Below are positions 1 through 6,400 of a stretch of 20,098 bases of DNA, in pieces. Made by a program: the position numbers and the translations under genes. Positions within the stretch are counted from its first letter, which is position 1. Each line of letters opens with the position of its first letter. Source of the DNA: a virus; the IMG/VR virus record IMGVR_UViG_3300029309_000440, positions 1-20,098 of that record; one strand, 5' to 3'. Under the pieces are notes generated by a model that was given only the letters and a program-made list of their open reading frames with translations, was not told the DNA's origin and ran no database searches.

Positions 1-30
1 AGCAAGTATAAATTAAAAACATTATTGTGA
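1..30 (+). CDS. C-terminal end of an upstream phage gene (partial)
   Basis: The first ten codons in frame 1 read through to a TGA at 28-30, giving the tail SKYKLKTLL. The TGA overlaps the GTG start of the next gene in a GTGA junction, the same type of overlap used by several neighbours, which is the main reason to believe this frame is the end of a real gene. Nine residues are too few to name a product. In T7-like phages the gene before endonuclease I is usually a replication gene, but that is only context. Confidence 0.5.
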   Translation, partial: SKYKLKTLL

Positions 31-383
31 GGTTTAGGTCAAAAGCAGAAATTAGCTTTGCATCATGGCTAATAAAAGAAGGTATAAATTATGAATATGA
101 AAAACATAAACTTAAATATGTACCAGACCCAAAAATTTATTTACCAGATTTTTATTTGCCTAAATATAAATTTTTTATTGAAGTTAAAGGTGAATTTGAT
201 AAAGCAGATAGGAAGAAACATATTCTTATTAAGAAGCAACATAAAAAGGTTGATATTAGAATTTTATTTATTAATGCAAATAATAAGATTTACAAAGGTA
301 GTAAAACAACTTATGGTGCATGGTGTACTAAACACGACATATTATGGTGTGAGAAAAGGATTCCAAGAGAATGGCTGAAGTAA
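27..383 (+). CDS. T7 endonuclease I-like Holliday junction resolvase
   Basis: This is a phage endonuclease I that cleaves branched DNA such as Holliday junctions during recombination, replication and packaging of concatemers. It matches the T7 gp3 family over nearly the whole length. Glu8 (in FRSKAE), Asp41 (in LPDFYLP), Glu52 and Lys54 (in IEVKG) line up with the T7 catalytic residues E20, D55, E65 and K67. The following DRKKHILIKKQH and DIRILF stretches and the final REWLK also match the family. At 118 aa it is shorter than T7 gp3 (149 aa) at both ends; it starts just before the first catalytic glutamate. The GTG start at 27 is supported by the GTGA overlap with the upstream frame; an in-frame TAA at 9-11 leaves no room for a longer ATG start. 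Only the identity of the start residue is in real doubt. Confidence 0.93.
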   Translation: MRFRSKAEISFASWLIKEGINYEYEKHKLKYVPDPKIYLPDFYLPKYKFFIEVKGEFDKADRKKHILIKKQHKKVDIRILFINANNKIYKGSKTTYGAWCTKHDILWCEKRIPREWLK

Positions 384-718
384 AAAAATTTTATTCTACT
401 ATAAAGAGAGATGCCGCAGAAGAATTAGGCTTACTACCAGATAGATTTTATTTAGTATTTAAACCAACAAAAGATGTTCCAGATGGTTTTGATGTGGTTG
501 CCTATGATACGATGCCATCAGATAAAGATTTACATCCTGTATTTTATGTCATGAAAGGTATACTAGAATTATTAGACACTGATATGGAAAAAATTGTTGC
601 GGCGGGTCAGATGGCTGTTATAGATAAACTTACAGAAGCATCACAATCTGGTGTTAATCCAGATGCACAAGAGCTTGACCCGGTATTTAAAAAGATAGAC
701 ATAGGAAAGAAACATTGA
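371..718 (+). CDS. Conserved-looking phage protein of unknown function, 115 aa
   Basis: I do not recognise this gene. It begins 13 bases inside the end of the endonuclease I gene and ends in a TTGA overlap with the next gene, so it is embedded in a tightly coupled operon. The product is mildly acidic, has no signal peptide or membrane segment, and reads as a small globular cytoplasmic protein: a mixed beta region near residues 24-60 (DRFYLVFKP and DVVAYDT) followed by a helical region near 60-95. Its place between two nucleases suggests a role in phage DNA metabolism, but that is only guilt by association. The reading frame is convincing because of the operon spacing and the absence of any competing frame of comparable length. 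Confidence 0.8.
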   Translation: MAEVKKFYSTIKRDAAEELGLLPDRFYLVFKPTKDVPDGFDVVAYDTMPSDKDLHPVFYVMKGILELLDTDMEKIVAAGQMAVIDKLTEASQSGVNPDAQELDPVFKKIDIGKKH

Positions 719-1077
719 TAGCTAATAAAAAATTTGATATTGACTTAAAGTATGGTCAAAAAAGAGAGAATAGAATCAAAAAGATGATTGAGGAAGGCAC
801 AATAGAGGTTAAAACAGAGAGAGCTTGGTGGTTCAAAACAGGAAACATAGCGGTAGAGTTTGAATCCTATGGCAAACCAAGTGGCATCGCTACAACTGAA
901 GCTAAATACTGGGCACATGTATTAGCAAATGGCGATGAAGAACACTGCATACTTTGGTTTAGAACTAGTAAGTTACGAAAATTAGTAAAAAAATTTTCAG
1001 ATAAGATAAAAGATGTAGGAGATAGTAAGCGTTCTAAAGCATACTTAATTCCTATTGTAGAATTATTTAAGCTATGA
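715..1077 (+). CDS. Small PD-(D/E)XK-like nuclease family protein
   Basis: The 120-aa product resembles a small phage protein family usually assigned to the PD-(D/E)XK nuclease superfamily. Visible family marks are FDIDLKYGQKRE near the N-terminus, the ExK core E31-V-K33 in IEVKTER, and the following beta-strand and turn KTGNIAVEFESYGKPSGI, then TTEAKYW around residues 60-66. E18 and E31/K33 are candidate active-site residues. Such proteins are common in marine T7-like phages beside endonuclease I, and are thought to act on DNA during replication or host genome degradation; the substrate is not known to me. The start is a TTG at 715, overlapping the previous stop as TTGA, and the stop overlaps the next ATG as ATGA. 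Superfamily membership is fairly secure, the activity is inferred. Confidence 0.75.
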   Translation: MIANKKFDIDLKYGQKRENRIKKMIEEGTIEVKTERAWWFKTGNIAVEFESYGKPSGIATTEAKYWAHVLANGDEEHCILWFRTSKLRKLVKKFSDKIKDVGDSKRSKAYLIPIVELFKL

Positions 1078-1364
1078 TAATTACAAAAGAATTATTAAGT
1101 AAAGCTATTGAGATAGTTGGTGGCGATAGGCAAAAAGAATATGGCGATAAGGTTGATAATCATAATAATATTGCTAAATTATGGTCGGCATATCTTGATG
1201 TTAAAATAGAAGCACACGATGTTTCTATCATGATGATTTTATTAAAAATAGCTAGAACTAAAATAGGAACACGCACAAAAGACACTTACGTTGATATGGC
1301 AGGTTATGGTGCTATAGCAGGGGAAATAGAATTTAGAGGAAAAGATGAATCAAAAAATAGTTAA
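1074..1364 (+). CDS. DUF6378-like phage protein, possibly MazG-type all-alpha
   Basis: The 96-aa product has the hallmark order of the phage family I know as DUF6378: GGDRQKEYGD near residues 16-25, then NIAKLWSAYLD, then a helix with DVSIMMILLKIART, and a final DTYVDMAGYGAIAGE. The all-helical pattern with acidic residues facing a central helix recalls MazG-like nucleoside triphosphate pyrophosphohydrolases, so a nucleotide-pool role is possible, but the catalytic EExxE signature of true MazG is not evident and I would not assign an enzyme activity. The start overlaps the previous stop as ATGA; the end overlaps the next gene by 20 bases. Confidence 0.75.
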   Translation: MIITKELLSKAIEIVGGDRQKEYGDKVDNHNNIAKLWSAYLDVKIEAHDVSIMMILLKIARTKIGTRTKDTYVDMAGYGAIAGEIEFRGKDESKNS

Positions 1365-1674
1365 GATACGCAAATTAGATGATATAGATAAGAATGATTG
1401 GGAAATACATTTTGATAATGAAACACAGATTGTTTACACGCATGAAGAATTATTTAAAATAGTGGAGTTAGGATTGAGCAGAGAAAAACCAGTGGTAAAG
1501 AAGGAAGATACTGGCACCCCCATATTTTTCCCTAAAGATGAGGAGTGGGAAAATTTAAAAAAGAAAGAAAAGAGAATTGTAGAAAAGTTTAGAGAAGATG
1601 TTAAAGGTTTATCAAATACACAATTCAAAAAGAAATACGCTAAAATTAAGGGAGATGATATACTAGATGGCTAA
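1345..1674 (+). CDS. Hypothetical phage protein, 109 aa
   Basis: No family is recognised. The N-terminal half (residues 1-50) reads like a small beta-rich domain (KIVKIRKLDDI, WEIHFDNETQIVYT), and the C-terminal half (65-105) is highly charged and helical with many lysines and glutamates. A good ribosome binding site (AGAGGA, just upstream of 1345) lies inside the end of the preceding gene, giving a 20-base overlap. It ends in a TAATG junction with the next gene. The position in the operon is the only functional clue. Confidence 0.75.
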   Translation: MNQKIVKIRKLDDIDKNDWEIHFDNETQIVYTHEELFKIVELGLSREKPVVKKEDTGTPIFFPKDEEWENLKKKEKRIVEKFREDVKGLSNTQFKKKYAKIKGDDILDG

Positions 1675-1895
1675 TGAATAAAGAAACAACATTAGCTAGT
1701 TTTGAAGTTAAGATTACCACAGAAGGATTACTAATCCTTGAAACAAAGTTACCACCTACAGATGAATTTTTAGATGCTATGGATAAGTGGAACCCCTCAT
1801 ATGAAAACACCCCTGTTATAGCAAGCCTTTTGGATTACTACAAAGGGGTGTTTACCGTAATGAGTAAAGATAGTCAGAAAATTATCTCTTCTTAG
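1674..1895 (+). CDS. Hypothetical protein, last gene of the plus-strand operon
   Basis: This 73-aa product is unrecognised. It starts at the ATG of a TAATG junction with the previous gene and is the last gene before the orientation switch. Its 3' end overlaps, antisense, the 3' end of the lysine-rich gene on the other strand by 14 bases. A perfect 10-bp inverted repeat (1805-1814 with 1844-1853) lies inside its coding sequence. Part of the protein (residues 15-30, GLLILETKLPPTDEF) looks beta-strand rich; no signal peptide or membrane segment is seen. The frame is supported by the 1-base junction rather than by homology. Confidence 0.68.
   Translation: MNKETTLASFEVKITTEGLLILETKLPPTDEFLDAMDKWNPSYENTPVIASLLDYYKGVFTVMSKDSQKIISS
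1805..1853. repeat. Perfect 10-bp inverted repeat near the convergent junction
   Basis: AAACACCCCT at 1805-1814 is the exact reverse complement of AGGGGTGTTT at 1844-1853, separated by a 29-base loop. It lies inside the last plus-strand gene, 29 bases before the end of the opposing operon. Neither side is followed by a clear U-tract, so a classic intrinsic terminator is not shown, but a structure slowing or ending one or both converging transcripts is possible. Chance occurrence cannot be excluded. Confidence 0.45.
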
Positions 1896-2196
1896 ACATC
1901 ATCTTTCCGCCACCTCTCATCATCGCTCTTTTCTTTTTACCGCCCATGTTCATGGCTTTCTTTTTCTTTCCACCCATGTTCATGGCTTTTTTCTTTTTGC
2001 CACCCATGTTCATAGCTTTTTTCTTTTTGCCACCCATGTTCATAGCTTTTTTCTTCTTACCTCCACCTTTCATGGTAGGTAATTTTTCATTCTTCATAGC
2101 GGACATTCTACCGCCTAGTGCTTTTTTCTTTTTCATGTTGGCGTTTTTCTTTTTACCACCGCCACGCATACCTGCTTTTTTCTTTTTCATTACCAT
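1882..2196 (-). CDS. Lysine/methionine/glycine-rich tandem-repeat basic protein
   Basis: The 104-aa product is extraordinarily basic: I count 36 lysines and 5 arginines against a single glutamate, with about 19 methionines. Residues 47-86 are four near-perfect copies of a ten-residue unit (KKKKAMNMGG), and degenerate copies flank them. It would not form a normal hydrophobic core. Binding to nucleic acid or to an acidic protein is a reasonable inference, for example DNA condensation or virion packing; similar KKK/MGG-rich short proteins occur in marine phages, without a role known to me. It is the last gene of the late operon. The ATG at 2196 follows an AGGAG site with good spacing and sits 2 bases after the stop of the upstream gene. 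A second ATG two codons downstream is possible. Confidence 0.75.
   Translation of the reverse strand: MVMKKKKAGMRGGGKKKNANMKKKKALGGRMSAMKNEKLPTMKGGGKKKKAMNMGGKKKKAMNMGGKKKKAMNMGGKKKKAMNMGGKKKRAMMRGGGKMMSKKR
1941..2060 (-). repeat. Four tandem 30-bp coding repeats
   Basis: Units at 1941-1970, 1971-2000, 2001-2030 and 2031-2060 each contain CCCATGTTCAT followed by GGCTTT or AGCTTT and a T-rich run on the plus strand. On the coding (minus) strand each encodes the ten-residue unit KKKKAMNMGG. The last two full units are nearly identical, which points to recent duplication or slippage in the A-rich tract. There are no spacers, so this is not a CRISPR array. Confidence 0.9.
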
Positions 2197-2198
2197 AA

Positions 2199-2756
2199 TT
2201 ATCTCCTAATATTAGGTTTAAGTTTTTGTCTTGGAGTAACCACCTCATCGTAGTAATCCATTGGCCAATTTTTATAATAACCCTTTTTGTATAAATGGTT
2301 TGATGCGTCTTGTAAAAGTTTTAATTCTTGCATGAATATCATCATGTAAGGTTCAACTTGACTACTATCCCATTCATTATCTGCTAAAAATGCATGCTCT
2401 TCAACAGTGGCGGGGCTATCGGGATGAAAACACATTAGATAAAGGTTTTCATCTTGCAAAGCAATGTTCCGTGTGTCCACAAAATATTGTATGCAATAGG
2501 GTGAAACATCGTCTACATTAGGGTCTGCAACGACTATTAAATCTTTTTTTTCTTTAGGAAATAGTTTTATCTGTCTTTCAACAGCTTGAAAAAAACTATA
2601 CTTTCTTAAATTTACTTTTATTTTTAATCTGTTTCTTGTTCTAGTGGTCTTGGCATACGGGCACGCAGGAAAATTATTTAGATGTTTATTTGGCTTCTCG
2701 AGTACATTGATACACCAATCTATTACATCATTTTCTATTAATTTTGCTCTGCCCAC
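2199..2756 (-). CDS. Unknown phage protein with four cysteines, faintly DUF1415-like
   Basis: I cannot name this 185-aa protein. It has cysteines at 15, 32, 88 and 109, a PACPYAK segment at 30-36, a DLIVVADP strand at 72-79 and a CFHPD segment at 109-113. The order of a CP(F/Y)A motif near the N-terminus and an FHP motif in the second half recalls the bacterial DUF1415 family, but this is from memory and weak. The C-terminal third is helical and aromatic-rich. The start is a GTG at 2756 in a TAGTG junction with the holin-like gene. Its place after lysis-like genes and before the lysine-rich gene gives no clear role; it is one of the few cysteine-containing products of the late operon. Confidence 0.75.
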   Translation of the reverse strand: MGRAKLIENDVIDWCINVLEKPNKHLNNFPACPYAKTTRTRNRLKIKVNLRKYSFFQAVERQIKLFPKEKKDLIVVADPNVDDVSPYCIQYFVDTRNIALQDENLYLMCFHPDSPATVEEHAFLADNEWDSSQVEPYMMIFMQELKLLQDASNHLYKKGYYKNWPMDYYDEVVTPRQKLKPNIRR

Positions 2757-3268
2757 TATTTCTTGACTAACGAACCACCGAAGTATAGGCCTACTATAGC
2801 AGACATGAGGTGGGTGTCAAGTGGTGTTATAATAACACCTGCAAAGGATTTATCCATTAAGACTTCTTTTTGGTCTATTAAAAATAGAAAACCACTTGTA
2901 AATTCTGTCCATGTTAAGATAACTGGCACATCAAAAAATACAGGAACAAGTTTAGGATATGCGATTACCATGAATACAGCAGTAAGTGCTATTATTCTTC
3001 TTGTCCATTGAAAGCCTTTGTTTTCATACGTTCTAGCTTTCTCAATGTGTTTCATTTGATTATCAGCTCTTGCTAATAACATTTTTTGTTCGTCTTGTTT
3101 TGCTTTGATACTTTGCGACCAGATGGACATAATACCACCTAATACACTAGAACCTAGCATTGTAATCATTTCTACTGGTAATCCACCTAACATATTATTT
3201 ACTCCTTCATCACCTGTTACGTTACTTACTAAATTCACACCCGTAAGTGCTAATAGTATATATTCCAT
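2756..3268 (-). CDS. Holin-like integral membrane protein
   Basis: The 170-aa product has several hydrophobic segments: roughly residues 31-50, 91-111, 115-131 and 151-167, with a charged helical stretch (52-90, rich in K, R, E and Q) between the first and second. This resembles multi-span phage holins, which sit in the inner membrane and permit lysis late in infection, and it ends with a short positively charged tail (VKK). It follows directly, without a gap, a short gene for a TM+coiled-coil peptide, an arrangement seen in phage lysis cassettes. No endolysin is present in the window, so the lysis role remains an inference; a virion membrane-interacting protein is the alternative. The start ATG at 3268 abuts the upstream stop at 3269. 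Confidence 0.6.
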   Translation of the reverse strand: MEYILLALTGVNLVSNVTGDEGVNNMLGGLPVEMITMLGSSVLGGIMSIWSQSIKAKQDEQKMLLARADNQMKHIEKARTYENKGFQWTRRIIALTAVFMVIAYPKLVPVFFDVPVILTWTEFTSGFLFLIDQKEVLMDKSFAGVIITPLDTHLMSAIVGLYFGGSLVKK

Positions 3269-3469
3269 TTAATTGTCTAATTTTTTATTTATATTTTTTA
3301 TCTCTGCTTCTATTACTGCAAGTCTAACTTCCATTTTTGTAAACATTACTATGGCTTCTTCCATCCTATCAATGTCTTGCTCCATAGCGGATATTCTTTG
3401 TGAGGTCATACCCCATGTTACACCTAGTGCTAAAACTACGCCTACAAACCATACAGTATCTTTAATCAT
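3269..3469 (-). CDS. Short protein with one membrane segment and a coiled coil
   Basis: The 66-aa product has a single hydrophobic segment at about residues 5-21 and a heptad-like region at 24-64 (hydrophobics I26, M29, I33, M36, I40 and so on). This design matches small lysis accessory proteins such as XhlA-like or Rz-like peptides, and could also be a membrane anchor for a partner. It lies one base after the stop of the giant ejection-type gene and directly before the holin-like gene, so the two are probably co-translated. No lipobox or long proline-rich tail typical of spanins is visible, so I do not call it a spanin. Confidence 0.65.
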   Translation of the reverse strand: MIKDTVWFVGVVLALGVTWGMTSQRISAMEQDIDRMEEAIVMFTKMEVRLAVIEAEIKNINKKLDN

Positions 3470-3470
3470 T

Positions 3471-6400
3471 TTAATTTACCAACTGAGACAAGCTCGTATT
3501 CATAGTTTTTAGAAAATCATCCTCATATTCTTCTTGATATTCTAATGCTTTTTCTGAACCCTCTCTTAGTAGTATTGCTTTAAATGTTGATTCTTTTAAC
3601 AAATTATAAAACGTTTCTACCATCTTTGGGTCTTGATAGATGTTTTCTGTTTCAAGAATTTTTAAAACTACGTCAGCCATTTTTGGATTTTCTAAAACAG
3701 TTCTAATTAAAACTCCTTTATTTTTTGCAAATCTTCTTATGGCTACTTCCATTGCAACATATCTAGGAGATATAACTCCCCTTGATATTGCAAAACCCCT
3801 TGATAGTAGTGAGTTTAATGATAAAGAATTTGATATAGGCGTTATGTTTATTCTTGATGCATCAGCACCTGTTAGTAATGCTTGAACTCCTAATATGTCT
3901 ACTATATTGTCGTAATGTTCTTTTCCAAAAACTTTTTCTAAAACAACTTTATTTTCTTTTAAATATTTTCTAGCTTCAGCCGTTTGAAAGGTATACAGTT
4001 CACTTACTTGAACCATATCTTTATTTTTTACAGATGCTTTTACGTCATCAGCTACAACAGCAAACTTATCAAAGAAATTTTTAGATACTAAATTTCTAAC
4101 AACTTCATTAAACTGGTCATTTGTTAATTTCTTAGACCCAACAATTGATTTTCTAAGTTTTTCTAAATTATCTATACTACCTGTTGTTATTATTGCATCA
4201 TTAAAAATAGATGGATTTGTTAAATTATCACCAAATTGAAGAATAACAGAATCGTCACTAAAAAATCTTTGATTAAATTTAAAATCTTTTAATCTTTTCT
4301 GCAAAGTTTTTTTAACCTTTTTTAACTCTCTAGCAAATTGTACAGTATCTGTTCTCGCTATATTATTAATTGTAGCGTTACGTGCTATTACCATGTCTAT
4401 TCCTAAGTTCATGTTTATAAGTCCGTTTATATCTACCAAAGATATTCTGTTTTCACCTGCTCCAACAGACATAACTTCATCAAACCCATTAAAAATTTTA
4501 ATTTCTTTTGCGTCAGTTTTTTTAGGAGGATTAACTAAGAGAACTTGTTCTATTTCTTTTTTGTTCATGTACAGTTTTCCTGCATCAGTTCTTCTAAGAT
4601 GAGCGGCAAATTCTTCTTGTAAAAATCTACTTACTATTGTTAATTTTTTCATTGTTTCTGGATTATTAAAATCAATAAAATACCCGGTAGCAGTGCTAAA
4701 ATCTCTATCACCTACTAGTGGTAAGATAACTTCATTTTTAAATTTAAGTGCCTCTGTTTCACTACTCATTATTTTACCCCAGTCAATCCAGTCATAAGGT
4801 GATTCTTTATGAACATAGCTAGGAACTTTAATATCATCTGCTCCAGATATTTCATTTACTATCTTAGTTCCCTCTTCATTAATTGCTTGAACTCTTTCTA
4901 ACTCGGAAGTAGCATTTCCTGATGCATCTTGTTTTATATCTATCTTAGAACCTTGTCCGTTGTAAGTTGTCCAACCTCTTAATGTAGCAAAGTTGTTAAA
5001 TCTACTGTAAAAATCAGCGTAAGTATTTACAGCATCAGCATAATCCTTTGATAGTTGAATATTATTTTCTTTACTTATTGACGCTAATAGGGAGTTGTCT
5101 ATTTCAGTAAACATGCTTGCATAAATATTACCTTTAGTTTCGCCGGCCATTGCTTTATTCATAGCACCAACTCCAGATTTAAATTCCATCGCTTCTTGTA
5201 GGTTTAGCATTAGTGGTATGTCACCTCCTAATGCGTCTCTAACATCTAGTGCAAGAATGTCTGTTATTCTCTTATTTTTGTAATTAGGATAAGTTGCTTT
5301 TAAGTTTTCTTTCATAGCATTAAATACTTTTTCAGCATTAGGCGGACTTAAATCTAAATTCATCCTAAGAATACTTAAAAGCTCTTCATTTATTACAAAT
5401 GTTTCTTGACTTAATCCGGGTATAACTTCACTTGGGTCGTCAAAAAATTTTATTAGTTGTGCACGATTATTTTTGTCTGATATAAATTCTATCATATTTC
5501 TTTTTGCAGACATTTCTATTATATTTATTAAATTATTTGTCTCATAAGAACTTGGAAAATTACCAGTGTATGCACCTATTGGATTTTGATTTTTTGTTCC
5601 TTTATTTAATCTTTCTACTCCACCTTGTTTTTCAACTATATCATCAAAAAATTTAGTAAAGTCTATTCTAACATTAGGGTTGTTATTAAATAAGTTAAGA
5701 TATTTTTCTCTAGCACCTAATTTGTAGAAAGTATAAAATCCATCAACCATGCCAGAAAACCAATTAGAGTTGTAATTACTACCATCAGCATTTAATCCTT
5801 TACCAATGTTGTCAAAATGTGTTAGTATTTTTGTGTCTAGCTCTTTTATTTTTTCTATAGCTTTTTTTTGTATTTCTGGTGTAGTGCCGTTTTTTGATAA
5901 ATGCTGTAACTCATCAAAAAATTTCATCATGTTTAAATTGTTAATATCTGTTCCATCAAACATGTTGCCAGTTCTTACATAATTCTCTACAACATCAAAA
6001 ACTTCTAATAACTCTAACTCTCTTTGTGCTATGCTTTCTTGAGACTCTTTAACAACTATATTTATTTTTTCTGCAAACTCTGTAAAATTTGGATTTAGAG
6101 CAGGTTTTTTCATAAACTTCTCTAAGTTTGCTTGAATTTCTCTTAAAACAACTTTTGTGCTATTAATGTAATCATTACCTTGAACTAGCATGTCACTTGT
6201 TAAATTACCGGCGGCAACTTTTACCATGTACATTTCATCTATGGCTTGTAAAGTTGCTAAACCTGTAAATTGACCAAACATTAATTTTACTTCGGCCGCA
6301 TCTTCACCACTCATTCCTAAAGTTAATTTATCAAACTGCTTATTTAATTCCTGCATCCTACCTATTACTTCTGCTCTTCTCTTTGGAGGTAAATTTATTA

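Noticed and set aside
1510-1560. TTTTCCC/GGGAAAA hairpin in the 109-aa gene as terminator
   Set aside because: Seven base pairs, lies mid-gene with downstream genes tightly coupled; likely chance in AT-rich DNA.
1941-2060. Regular 30-bp repeats as a CRISPR array
   Set aside because: Units are directly tandem without spacers and encode an in-frame peptide repeat.
1946-2209. 87-aa F/P/M-rich open frame on the plus strand
   Set aside because: Antisense of the lysine-rich repeat gene; AAA codons reverse to TTT. The minus frame has the good ribosome binding site and fits the operon.
3269-3469. Rz/Rz1-type spanin
   Set aside because: No lipobox, no embedded second frame with a lipoprotein signal, and the periplasmic-type part is short.
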